Assembly: GCA_023846275.1 (NCBI GenBank)
Contig: JAIUJO010000072.1
Location: forward strand, 268,501-332,500
Length of the DNA: 64,000 nucleotides
Direction of reading: 5' to 3'
Source of the DNA: Vanilla planifolia
Lineage: Eukaryota; Streptophyta; Magnoliopsida; Asparagales; Orchidaceae
The translations under genes and the position numbers were made by a program. Under the pieces are notes generated by a model, which saw nothing but the letters and a program-made list of their open reading frames with translations, ran no database searches and was not told the DNA's origin. Below are positions 51,566 through 64,000 of the stretch, piece after piece. Each line of letters opens with the position of its first letter. The first letter of the stretch is position 1.

Positions 51566-54500
51566 TGATGACAAATAATTCTAAACATGGGTCGATGACT
51601 ATGTCACAAATGTCATTGTAGCAATCTAAAATAGAATTATCCAATTAAACATTGACTTTTTTATTTTTAATTATTTGATTGTAGTTTGGCAAGAATGACA
51701 TTACACTTTTAGTCATTCCATTTCTAAAAATTAATGGTGTTATAACCAATCTACTTCACATCTTTGAATGAAGCATTGTTGTACAATTTATCTTGTTTAT
51801 TGAATTTGTTTTCTTTAATACTTATATTACTATCAAACTTTAATATTCCTCTCTCATGACCTTTACATCATTTTGATTTATTTATGCTATATTGCTCCAA
51901 ATTATTATATTTTAAAATTACTATATTTTTAGTAAAATTTAAATAATAAATTTTATTATTTATTTTTATTTAAATTTGCAATTATTAGTAATTCTAAAGA
52001 AGGTTTGATCAAGATGAAACAAATGTCATTACGCTGTTCTTGACGAGTTCTATCCAATTAAATGCTCATTTTCAAATTTTTAAATATTTTAACTTTAAAA
52101 TTCTAGTACACTTTAAAATACATTTTGATTTATGCCTGATTTAATTATTATGGATATTATGCTATGTCTACTCACTATCTTGGAATCTAACTTTCATGAA
52201 AATTTATCTTTTTTCTTGAAAAGTTTTACTAAATCTCATGGAGTCTACTATCAATCATGGTGCTGCAAATCTCATCTGTACAACCATTTCATGTCTTTGA
52301 TTTGATTATATTATATTTCTTCAATTTATCTCATTTCAACTTAAATACATGTTTAATTAGTACTAAAAATATTCTTATTTTTTATTTTTTATTTTTATTT
52401 ACTTTATTAATTCATTTTAATTCCAAAAGTGGTTCAACCATGATGAAGAAAATGCCATTAGAATTGTCCTAATAAGATCTATTATATGAGATATTTTACT
52501 TTTAAATATTTTATTTTTTAGATTTCATTGGTTTTAATTAACGATTGAATAACCTACACTAAGACTCCATAGTATCAAGGAATGCAACATTTTCATAAAA
52601 TTATCTCATTTTTTGAAATGTTTTTCTTTGATTTGGTTATATTAGCATGTAATACTAAATCTTATCTCAAATGTCTTTTATATCTTTTTGATTTGGTTAT
52701 ATTATAACTTTTAAAATATCTTATTTAAAGTTTATTATATACTGACTTAATATAAAAACAATATTTCTTAATTAGTTATGCTTTCTTATTTTCATGACTC
52801 TTAGTATTCAGAAATGAGGTCCAATAGAGATAAAAAGAAAGGCTAGTAGACTCATCTTGGTGAGATCTATGCATTTAAATATTTTATTTTTTATGTTTTT
52901 GTAATTTTTAAAAGATATTTCAATTTGCACATCTTTTGATAATCATTGACATTTCACTACTTCATCTTAGTATGTGGAGTCCAACTTTCTTAAACAAGTT
53001 ATCAAATTTCGTCAAATGTTTCATATTATGTTACTTTTTTGATATGTTACTATAAATCTTTAATTGTGTGACTATTACATATCTTTGATTTGGTTATGTT
53101 ATATTTTTTCAATTTAACATATTTTATGTTTATTATATATTTACTTGTTATTAAAAATTAATTTATAATTATTTATTATTTTTTTCTTTAATTACTTGTA
53201 GAAATTCTAAATGAGCACCTATTGAGAAGAAAAAACATCATAAGACTCACCTTCACATTTTTTATCCAACTGATCAATGTTCTTATTATATTTTACAATA
53301 TTTTTGTTAGTTTTGATATAGGACATGTTTTGAGTTTTACTTAACTTGATTGAGTACATTACACTCGATTGCCTTTGTATCTACAACTAAAATGTTTTCA
53401 TATAATTCATCTCATTTTTTGAAAGGTTTCACTTTGATTTGATTATATAGTCATGAAACTCTATAACTTCTCTCGTGTCTCATATAAATTGCTTTGATTT
53501 GGTTGTCTTATATTTATTCAATTTATCTCATTTCAAATTTATTAGTTGTATCATTAAAGCAAAAATAAAAATTTATTATTATTTATGCTTATTTATTTAT
53601 TTTATTTCACAATAATTCTAAATGAGTCTTTATCAAAATAAAATAAAAATCATTAGACACATCCCAATAAAAATTATGTAATTAGTATACATTTTTTTGT
53701 TTTTTTAAAATATTTTAATTTCCCATATTTTGGCACATTCAGGGCGTACATCGAGTCGTGCTTGATTGGATGTTCAAAAATGTTAGAAAAGTTTCTTATT
53801 ATCATGGAATTCATCTTTCATAAAACTTTTATCTTATGTCGTTAATTTTTTTTATTTTTGTTTAATTTGGGAATATTACATTACCTAACGCAATCTTGTT
53901 TTACCTTTTATATATGTTTTCTCATTATGGAAAAAATAACTTTTTATTATTTATACATATTTAATTTTTTAAGTTATATTTATTCAAAAGTAGGTCTAAT
54001 TAAGTAGAAACAAATGTTAATGAACTTGTCTCATTGAGATCTATCTTTTTAAATATACTTTTTTATTTTTAAATATTTTATTTTTAGGGTTTTTACATGT
54101 TCTATGTGGCATTTTGATTCATATATTACTTGAAAATTAACTATGATTCGCTCACTCTATTAGAGATCTTTGTGTGAACCTTTCATTTTCAATTATTCCC
54201 ATTTCTTAAAAATTTTTACTTTGAATTTTTTATATTATTAAAAATTCTCATTTTCTTCGTGTGTGACCTTTACATCACTTTTATTTTATTATATTACATT
54301 TCTTCAAATTTGTGACATAATCTTTGTTATATATTTAATTTATGTTAAAATAATAATTTGTTATAATTTATGTTTAATAACTATTGAATTCGTAGTACTT
54401 CAATATGTAGTTTGATATAGATGAAACATACGTTATTACTCTCATTTTGATAAGCTTTGTCCAATTAAATGTATCCGTTTATTTTTCTAAAAATATTATT

Positions 54501-55543
54501 TTTAAATATTTCGGCATATTTTAATTGGCATTTTACTCATTCATTATTTGATTATCGAGGATCTCACATTTTATCTCCATGGCATCTTCTAATGTAACTT
54601 TCTATTTCAATTTATCCATTTTTTCAAATTTTTTATTTGATACGTTATATTGCTATGTAACTTTAGATTTCCTCCATTATTCCCCATACATCAATTTGAT
54701 TTTATTATATTATATTATATTAACTCGTCCAACTTTACTTTTAATTTATATCTGCTTAATATTGAAGTGAGCAAGTATTATTTTTTTTGCTTATTTACAT
54801 TGACAATATGTAGTAATTCTAAAGAATGTATTATTGAGATAAGAAATGACTTTAGGCTCATCTTGATGAGCTACAAATAATTAAACATTTATTTTTATTG
54901 TTTTAAGTATTTTATCTTCAAAAATTTTTGTAATCTTTATGAGTCACTATGATCCATACTTTATCTAACAAACGAGCAAGCTACAATTGATGTCCTTAAT
55001 ATCTTGGGGTTCAGTTTTATCATAACATTTATCTCAATACTTTAAATTTTTTACTTTCATTTTGTTATTTTTTTATGTGACTCTAAATTATTTCATGTGC
55101 AAACTTTACCTCACATTGACTTTGTTTATTAAAGTACATTAATTTATCTTCAATTTTATATAAATTTTCTTAATAGTATAATTTAAAATTAATTATGCTT
55201 ATTAACTTTAGTCATTTGTAGTGTTTCAAATTAGTCTTGAACGAGATAAATCCAACATTGTTGGACTCGACTCGATGAGTTCTATCAAATTAAATATAAA
55301 TTTTTGTATTGTTTCATTACTATTTTAAAAGGGTTTTGGCATACTTTATGAGTAATTTCCAGTCATATCATATTTGATGGTTGAGGATGTTATACGTTGT
55401 GCCCTTCATCTAGGAATGCTATTGTTTGCAATAGTTCAGCCCTTTTTTTTGAATGTATTACTTTGATTTTGTTATGCAATAGTGAAACCATAATTCTCCT
55501 CCACTGTGACAATTACATTACTTTTGTTTTGTTATATCACATT
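51566..55543 (+). repeat. Degenerate ~400-bp satellite, plus-oriented array (~10 monomers)
   Basis: This is the most regular stretch. Anchors lie near 51729, 52139, 52541, 52935, 53343, 53763, 54128, 54546, 54967 and 55373; spacings are 410, 402, 394, 408, 420, 365, 418, 421 and 406 bp, averaging about 405. Block order is the same as in the 43-49 kb array. Dyad examples are GACTCATCTTGGTGAGATC near 52849 and GGCTCATCTTGATGAGCTAC near 54854. The array is cut at 55543 by a clean insertion. Confidence 0.9.
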
Positions 55544-56614
55544 TGGTGTAGCACAAGAGAAAGATATTGTGGAAAAATAACAACATAAAACCATGAAAAG
55601 TGTTAGGCTACAATGTGTTAAGCTAAAGCTGTCCAAAATTTAACACATGCACGATAATTTAGAGACCATGTAAATGAAAACCTTAAGAAATCATGGTTCA
55701 TTCTTGCATCATCATGAGTGCATAGTTGGTTCAAGTTTAATGAAGGTATGCAAATTTTAAATCGAAGACTTTAAGAAGTGTATAGGAAGTGTGGCATAAG
55801 AGTCTTTAAAAGAAAGGTAAGAAGTATGCTTATGTATTGAAGATTTAGATAGATATGATATCCTTCAAAAGTTAGGCAGAAGGCATGATTCTATACTTAA
55901 AAACATTATATGACCATGAAAACCTTTAAGTTTTCAATGAAGTATTTCTTTTTACAATAAATAATTACTTGTCATCTCTTACTTACAAGAGCTCTCGTGA
56001 ATGATTGAATGGTGAATTAGTTGCGATAAATAAAATTTCATTTCTTTGTTGTTAAAGTGCTTGAGTTTGCATGGTTTACTTCTCTTGGGTTAACTTTGGT
56101 GGGTGAATCCTCTCTTTTTCTCAATCCAATATAACTCTCTTCCTTTTCTGAGATGAAAGTCTTTAAGAAGTAGGTAAGAATTATGCTTTTTTATTTTGGT
56201 ATACAAGTTTTCAGGTGCTAACTAGGAAGCATACTTTGCTATTAAAGAATGAGATAGACATAAAACTCTTTAGAAGTTAATTAAGAAGCTTGATCGTGTA
56301 TTAAAATAATTATATGGGTATGAAAGTCTCTGAGAAGTAGGTAAAAAGCTTCTCTTTATGTAATAAATTATTACCAATAATCTTTTATTAAGAAGAGCTC
56401 TCATGAATGGTTGAATGTTGAATTAATTGTGTGAAAAGAAACTGTAATGCTTTGTTATTTGACTGCCTGAGTTGGCTTGGAGGCCCTCTCATGTATTCAC
56501 TTTCATGAGTGAATCCTTCTTTCTTTACTCATCCATTTTAACTCTATTCCTATTAGTTTAAATCCTTTTGCCATATCTACCACACCATACGCCAAATCTC
56601 TCTCTATTTCACCA
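55544..56614. mobile_element. Solo-LTR-like insertion in the satellite (1,071 bp)
   Basis: It starts TGGTGTAGCACAAGAG and ends TCTATTTCACCA. The termini therefore form the inverted repeat TGGTG/CACCA, with the TG...CA hallmark of LTRs. The flanking five bases are ACATT (55539-55543) and ATATT (56615-56619), a target-site duplication with one transition. The satellite continues across the site with only about a dozen bases at most unaccounted for (GTTATATCAC before, ATATTGCTTTATTTTATGTC after). No coding sequence lies inside. A solo LTR left by recombination is the simplest reading; a short non-autonomous LTR element is the alternative. Strand was not determined. Confidence 0.7.
55760..56355 (+). 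repeat. ~57-bp minisatellite in two blocks inside the solo-LTR-like element
   Basis: A unit of roughly 52-60 bp of the form AAGTCTTTAAGAAGTAGGTA-AGAAG-ATGCTT-T-TATTAAA..ATAGATATG recurs near 55763, 55798, 55858 and 55918. It recurs again near 56154, 56206, 56263 and 56318. After each block comes a second shared sequence: ACAAGAGCTCTCGTGAATG.TTGAATGGTGAATTA...GTGAATCCTCTCTTTCTC at about 55986-56150, and its counterpart at about 56392-56555. The element is thus a duplication of a roughly 400-bp composite unit. Confidence 0.75.
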
Positions 56615-59600
56615 ATATTGCTTTATTTTATGTCATTTGAAATTTATTATAATTTTCCTTAAAATTTAAACGATAATTTATTATTATTTATGGATATAGG
56701 GTTTTTGCAATTCATAGTAACTCCAAGGTAGATTAGATCACCATGAAATGAACTTTGTTGTGTTTATCTAAATGAGTTGTGTATAATTAAGTATTTATTT
56801 TTTATATATTTGCATAAATTACTTTTCGATGTTTTTGTACACTTTGTGAGGCATTTCTTTTAATACCTAATACGATTATCATGTTTGTTACACTTGATTT
56901 TTGCAGTTTCATAGAATACAACTTTCCTAAAAATTTTATCTTATTTATTCATTTTTTCTTCTTTGATTTTGTTATATTGCTATAAAACTCTAATTCTCCT
57001 TTTTGTGAGCATTAGATTTCTTTAATTTTATTTTATTATATTTCTTCAATTTATCTCATTTTTATTCTAATATATATTTATTTAATATTAAAAATCTTAT
57101 TTAGTATTATTTTTTTTATTTATTTATGTTACTTGTAGTAATTCCTTTTGAGGATAAGTCTTGTTTAAACAAGAATTTCTTGAATTATCTTAATGAGATA
57201 TTTCCAACAAAGTAATCACTTTTAAACTTAAAATATTTTTTTTTCAATGGTTTCATTAGGTCTTCTGAGTCAATTTAATTTTAAAATGATTGGAAGATAG
57301 AGTATGTTACAGTCGATCACCATGTTTTTTAAAAACATATTTTTTGCATAATTTATCTTATTTCTTGAAATGTTTCACTTTTATTTTGTTATCATGTAAG
57401 TGAAAGTTTACTCTAATATGACTTATACATTTCTTTGATTTTGTCATATCATATTTCTCCAATTTAACTCATTTCAATTTTTTTATTTGTTTACTTAAAC
57501 ATTAAAATGACACTATTATTATTAAGACTTTTTTTATTATAATTCACGATATTTCTAAACTGAGGTTGATGCAATGTTTATGAGGCACTGTGATTTTTGC
57601 GAAATTGGTAATAAAAATGTTACACATTATAATAATAGTATATTGGAGAATAGATTTCCCACATAATTTATCTTATTTCTTCAAATGTTTTTGCGTTAAC
57701 TTTGTTATATTCCCATAAAACTTTAACTATCCCCTCCCATGAACATTACATCAATTTAATTTACCTATGTTATATTTTTTTAGTTTATGCCATTTTAGCT
57801 AAAAATAATGATATGTTATTATTTACTTTTATTTAATTTTATAATTCATCAAAATTCCAAGAAATTTTTGACTCAAATGAAACATATATTGTTCCACTCA
57901 TTTTGATGAGTCTACCAAATGAACTAAGTGTTTTCATATTTTTAAATATTTTATTTCCAAGAGTCTTTGTATGTTTTATAAGTCATTTTAATTTTTACTA
58001 GATTTGATGATTTAAAATTTTACATTCGATCTCCATAGTATAAAGAACTTCAACTTGCTCATAGAATTTGTCTCATCTTTTAAAATGTTTCGCTTTGATT
58101 CAGGTATATTACATTTCTTTAATTTATCTCATTTCAGCTTAATATACATTTTTTAATATTAAAATAATAATTTCTTATTATTTAAACATATTTTATTTTC
58201 TAATTCTTAGTAAGTTCAAACGATGTTTACTCTAAACAAAATATCTATCTTCGACCACTTCTTGACATGCTCTATCCAATGAAATATTTATTTATATGCT
58301 TTTAAATATTTTAATTTTATTGCTTTGTGTGCCTTTATGAGACATATTTATTCATTCTTGATATTATGATCTAGTAGGTTACACTCAATCTATTTACTAT
58401 CTTGAGGTCGAACTTTTTGGAAAACTTTACCCAAATTTTTTCAAAATATTCGTTATGACATAGATTTATTATTATTTAACTCAAAATCTTTTCTTGGGTG
58501 ACCACTACATGAATTTGTTTTTGTTACGTTATATTCCTCAATTTTTCTCATTTCAAATTTAATATGTATATACTTAATATTTAAAAATATTTATATTTTT
58601 TATTAAATTAGTTGTACTAATTCAAAATTATAATAACTCAAGATGAAGCAAATGTTATTGGACTCATCTTCATGAGCGCGATGCAATTATTTATTAAATT
58701 TTATATTTTTAAATAATTTATTTTCTATGGTTTTTGTAGGATTAATGGACATTTTGATTTTTACCTCATTTGATAATCAAGGATGTTACATTCGATCCCA
58801 TAAGTATGTAGGAAAGAATCCTTTCCAAACAATTTCTCAAAATGTTTTGGTTTGCTTTTATTATATCAACATGAAACTCTAAATCTTCTCTTATGGGACC
58901 TATAATACGTTTAGTTGATTTGGGTATATTATATTTCATTAATTTATATCCTTTAAGTTTTATTATTTGTTTACTTAACCATATATTAATAATTACTATT
59001 ATTTATGCTTATTTAATTTCATAATTTTTAGTAAATAAAAATGAGGTCTATCATGACTAAACAAACATCATTAGACCTATCTTGATTTATTATGTCTAGT
59101 TAAATATTAATTTTTTTTTGAAATATTTTTTTCAAAATCATTACATATTTTATGAGATATTTTAATTAATAAATAATTTTATAATTGAGATAGATACACT
59201 TAATCTTCTTAGTATCTTGGAATACAATTTTCTTCTAATTTCATCTCATTTCATTAAGTTTTTTTTTATTTTGTTATATTTCTATCAAAGTCTAAATCTC
59301 TTATCATTTAACATTTAAATAACTTTTTTTTAGCTATATTGTATTGATTAAATTTAAATCTTTTTTTACTTTAAGATACATTGACTTAATATTAAAATTA
59401 TAATTTATTACTTTTTATAATATTTGATTTTTTTTAATTTTTAGTAATTAAAATTTAGGTCTAATTAAGATGAAACAAATATCCTTAGACTTGTCTCATC
59501 AAGAGCCAAACAATTATTTGCAAAAAGTTAATGAATGTAATTTAGTATCTTTTATTTTGATTCAATGTTTTTGTTTGGCTAAATTAAAGTATTTAAGTTT

Positions 59601-62600
59601 TTCCAATTTTTGCTATAATATACATTTTTTAAAATTATAATTATAATTTATGGTTATTTACGATTATTTATTTTGGAAATTTGCAAAAATTCCAAGTTAA
59701 AAAATATCATGACGAAGTGAACATTGTTGAAATCATCTTCATGAGCTCTATCCAATTATATATATTTTTGTTATAAAATATTTTTTTGAAATTTTTTGGG
59801 TCATTTTACCAGATATTTCTATTGCATCAAGTTTGATGATTAAGAATATTATTCTTGAATTCCTTTAATATTTTGGAATATAACTTTGGAGAATAATTTG
59901 TCTCAATTTTTCAAATTTTTTTCCTACATTTCCTTTATTTTTTTATATGAAATATTTTTGATTTTCCTCATTTTAGCATTATTATAGAATTACATATTGT
60001 TGATATTTTAGTTTATTATTCTTTATGCTTATTTTCTTTTGTAATTCATAGTTATTTCAAAACGAGGTCAGATGGGGACAAAATAAATTTCATTATGCTC
60101 TTTCCTATGAGCCCTATTTGTTATATTCTATATTTTTAGATATTGTTTCTAATTTTTTAATGTTTTTCAATATATTTCAAAATTTTGTTGATTTAATGTT
60201 CAAGGATGTTCTACTCGTTGTCGATAATATTAGGAATGCAATTTTTTCATATAATTTACCTTAGTTCTTGAAATTTTCTTATTAAATTTTTATATTTTTC
60301 AATATATTATTTTAAAGGTTTTGGGTTCTTTCCAAGGCATTTTTGTGGGTTTGTAATTTAATGATTGAGAATTTAACACACTTTCTCTAAAGTTTCCTGC
60401 AATACAGTTTTCCTATCTAATTTATTTTATTTCTCCAAATTTTCATACTTTCATGTTTTCATATTGCGTTTCTTTAATTAATCTCCTTACAACTGTGATA
60501 TGCATACTTTTACTATTAAAATTAAAAATTCATATGATTTATTTTTATTTACTTTGAAAGTTAGTAGTAATTCAAAATGAGGTTGTTTAAGATAGAATTA
60601 ATGCCTCTAGACTTCTCTCCATGAGCTTTATCTAATGAAATATTATTTTGTCTATTTTTAAATATGGTTTTGAGCATTAACATATTTTACAAGGCATTTT
60701 GAATTTTATTAGATTGACTGTTCTAGGATGCTATACAGGATATCCAAGGTATCTAAAAATGCAACTTTTTCATACAATTTATCTCATTTCTTAAACTTTC
60801 ATCGTTGACCTATATTTTTTAAAATTATTATTTTCTTAGGTCTTTGCAATATTAATGATACATTTTGAGTCATCTATAATTTGATGACCATAAACGTTGC
60901 ATTCAATCTTTGTAGTATCTTGAAATACTAATTTTCTACAAATTTTCGCTCATTTTCTTCAAAGTTTTTACTTTGATTTAGTTATATTACTATAAAATGC
61001 AAATTTGCCTCTCATATGACCTTAAAATAACATTTATTTATTTATTATTTTTTAATTCAATTTATTATAGATATAGCATATGTTAACATAATTTATATTT
61101 TTTATTTTACTTACTTCAACAATTAATAGTAATTATAAACTTGGTTTGATCAAAATGAAATAGATGCCATTGGAGTGCTTATTTTACTTTCAATATTTAA
61201 AGTTTCCTAATTTAAACTTTAATATATATTTGTTCAACATTTAAAAAATAATTTAGTTTTATTTGGATTCGTACATGATTTGATTATTTATTATGTTATT
61301 CTCATTCTATTTTTTATCATGGAGTGTTATTCACCTATACTTCTTTATCTAATTTCTTTAAATTTTTTCCTGTCATTTTTTAACATCACTTCGAAACTAT
61401 AAATCTCTGCTAGTATGATCTTTACATTACTTCAATTTAATTATATTATATTGCTTTTATTTTTCTCATTTTTGCTTTAACATTTACTTACTTAAAGTTA
61501 ATATAATAATCTGTTATTATTATAGTTTATTTAATTTGTTTTTTTATTTCCAAATATGATCTGATCAAGAACAAACAAACATCGTTATACTCATCTTGAA
61601 AAGCACTAACCAATTCAATGTTAAATTTTATATTTTCAAAATATTTTTTTATAGTTTGACATTAATGACATTACATTCTATAGGTGCCTAATGTCATGCT
61701 CAAGGATGGTAAACTATTCTACTTCATTTTGTTGAATGTGGCTATTGAGTATAATTTTTATCATTTAATCAAATGTTTCTTTTTTTTTTATTTAGTTATG
61801 TTACTATCAAACATTAATTTTTTGCCCATGTGACCTTTATATTGTTTTTTTAGTTATAATATATTACTTCAATTGATCTGATTTAAATTTTTATATATAA
61901 TTACTTAATATTAAAAGTGAAATTTGCTTATTATTTATTCTTTGTAATTTCTGTAATTCTCAAAAATCCCAAACGAGATTTGATCTAGAAGAAAAAACTC
62001 GTTGGACTCATCTTCAAGATGTCGATCAAATTAAGTATTTATTTTTTGAGATTTTATAAATTTTTAGAGTAATTTTCATTTCTACCTAATTAAATGATTG
62101 AGGATGTCAACCTCAATTTCCATAGTACCTTGGAGTCCAACATTGTTAACAATCTAGCTCATCTATTCAAGTTTTTTGCAATAATCTTTCTAGATCACTT
62201 TATAACTCTAAATCTTATCTTATATGGCCTTTATTATTATTTCAATCTATTTTTTTACTCATTTAAATTTCTACAATTTTAAGTTTTATTTTTTACTTAC
62301 TTAATAATAAAGTAATATTTTATTGTTATTTATTTTATTAAATTTAGTAATTCAATGTAATTCTGAATGAGGACTTATCGAGACGAAGCAAATGTCTTTG
62401 AACTTGTGTCAACGAGCTGTATTGAATTAATCATTCATTTGAACATTTTTAAAAGTTTATATTCAATAGTTTTGAAAAGATTTATAAGATATTTTTATTT
62501 CTATCTTATTTGATTATCAAGAATATTACACTTTCTCTTTTGAGTATGTTGGAATTTCAACTTTTTTAAACATTTAATCCGATTTCATTAATTGTTTGTT

Positions 62601-64000
62601 TCGATTTGGTTATGTTTCTATGATATTCTAAATCTCCCATCATTTTAACATTTAAATTAATTTGATTAGGTTATTTACATTGCTTTGATTTACCTCATTT
62701 TTGCTTTAATATATATTTAAATAAAATAATAGTTTATTAATATTTATAATTATTTAACTTTTTAATTAATAGTAATTCCTAAAAAAATTTGATTGGATGT
62801 ACCAGATGTTGTTGCATCACCTCATCAAGATCTATATAATTAATTTTTTTTAAAATTTTTTATAAGATTTTAGTAGTCTTCACAAAACAATTTTATAGAT
62901 ACGTGATTTTTTTATCTAAAAAATTCGATTGGACATGTTTTGCACCTTGGAATGCAAAGTTCTCATAAAATATATATGATATCTTAAAATTATTCTCCTA
63001 AATTTTACTATATTATAATGAATTGATAATTCTTCTCTTATGTGACCTTCACATTGCATTGATATGGTTATGTTATATTGTTTCTATTAATCTTATTTCA
63101 TATTTAATATATTATTTTCTTAATATTAAAAGAATAATTTGTTTGTATTTATACATATTTAATATTTTTGATTCATAATAATTCCAATGAGTTCAAATGG
63201 AGAAGAAACAAATGTTAGCTGACTCTTATCGACGAGCTTTATTGATAACATTTTTATATTTTTGAATATCATTCTTCTAGTGTTTTGGCATGCTTTATGT
63301 GTAATTTGATTAATACAGATCTGATTATCTATGATGTTTCAGTCATTCTTCTCGATGTCATGGAAAGTAAGTTTCCTATACATTTTATCTAATTTTTCTT
63401 CAATTGTTTTATTTTGATTTGGTTATATTGGATTATTTCAATTTACTAAATTTCAATTTTAAAATATATTTTCATTTTATCAAAATATGAATTTATTGTG
63501 ATTTACATATGATCAATATGAAAAAAATTAAGACTAATTCAAATAGTCATTTTTCATAATTTAAAATATTTTTTCTCAAAAGGTTTGATTGGGTATATGA
63601 AACATTTTGATTTGTGCCAAATTTGATCATTGAGGATGTTCTATTTGTTCTCCTTTCTATCTTGGAATGCAGCATTCTAAATAATTATATCATTTCTATA
63701 AATGTATCACTTAGACTTACATATGTTACAATAATACTTTAATTCTCTTCTCTTATGACCATCACGTTAGCTTTCTATAGTTATATTATATTTTTTTAAG
63801 TAATCACATCTTTACCTTGATATGTCTTTTTATTTAATGTTACAATAATATATTATTGATGATTTTTTATTTCAAAATTCATTAAAATTTGATACATGGT
63901 CTAACAAAGGGAAAACAAATATTATTGGAGTTTATTAAAGAGCATTATGTAATTAAATATTAATTTTTATATTTTAAAATATTTTTTACTTTCGTTTGGT
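56615..64000 (+). repeat. Degenerate ~400-bp satellite, plus-oriented array to window end (~19 monomers)
   Basis: Anchors lie near 56872, 57288, 57601, 58005, 58366, 58769, 59173, 59833, 60187, 60357, 60712, 60880, 61276, 61691, 62090, 62507, 62914, 63318 and 63622. Full spacings are 355-417 bp. One unit near 59,500 is rearranged and its anchor lost. Two short units of 170 and 168 bp, beginning at 60187 and 60712, share the same internal deletion. Clear anchors include TTTGATAATCAAGGATGTTA (58769) and AATGATTGAGGATGTCAACC (62093). Dyad copies include GACTCATCTTCATGAGC (58658). The array runs off the window, so its true length is unknown. Confidence 0.88.

Noticed and set aside
54579..54880. 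Two overlapping plus-strand frames (63 and 76 codons) of membrane-like composition
   Set aside because: Both lie within satellite monomers. T-rich repeats translate to Phe/Leu/Ile, and neighbouring monomers do not keep the frame.
19650..64000. CRISPR-like or prokaryotic repeat system
   Set aside because: Repeats are about 400 bp, diverged and directly tandem, with no spacers or cas genes; the surroundings are plant retrotransposons.

Overview
The window is 64 kb of extremely AT-rich nuclear plant DNA; GC looks to be under 30 percent by eye and CpG is scarce. I find no gene that could belong to the host. No open frame exceeds 86 codons, and the few short frames that resemble proteins lie inside broken retrotransposons. 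Two types of material dominate: very old LTR retrotransposons of the Ty1/copia and Ty3/gypsy superfamilies, and a heavily decayed tandem satellite with a unit of about 400 bp. Old LTR elements, wide spacing and strong AT drift suggest a seed plant with a large, slowly purged genome. A gymnosperm is plausible, and one with an unusually AT-rich genome such as Welwitschia would fit. This is inference from composition only.

Layout. 1-1,581: unassigned AT-rich flank. 1,582-9,839: nearly complete Ty1/copia element of the long-LTR (SIRE/Maximus-like) type, with both LTRs (about 1.96 kb), primer binding site, gag, protease, integrase, RT/RNase H and polypurine tract recognisable but full of stops and frameshifts. 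9,840-19,649: mostly unassignable, with a Ty3/gypsy pol fragment at 13,565-15,080 and a weaker gypsy integrase-like piece near 12.1-12.3 kb. 19,650-25,984: satellite array on the minus strand. 25,985-26,930: the same satellite, abruptly in plus orientation. 26,931-43,064: a 16 kb block of transposon debris that splits the plus array, with a gypsy pol C-terminus at 27.4 kb and the 3' half of a second copia element at about 32.6-36.2 kb. 43,065-64,000: plus-oriented satellite to the end of the window, broken by a gypsy-derived insertion (49.3-51.6 kb) and a 1,071 bp solo-LTR-like insertion (55,544-56,614) that contains its own minisatellite.

The satellite is the most unusual feature: about 65 monomers over about 25 kb, nearly 40 percent of the window. 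Neighbouring copies look far more diverged than those of a typical homogenised satellite. Each monomer keeps a short dyad (CTCATC-TT-GATGAG in rough consensus). The arrays face both ways, one sub-block shows a full/short dimer, and transposons have landed in them. I read this as a dead or pericentromeric/centromere-derived array, but nothing in the sequence proves a function.

No tRNA, rRNA, CRISPR, operon or bacterial feature was seen. Transposon ends are approximate to within tens of bases unless stated otherwise.
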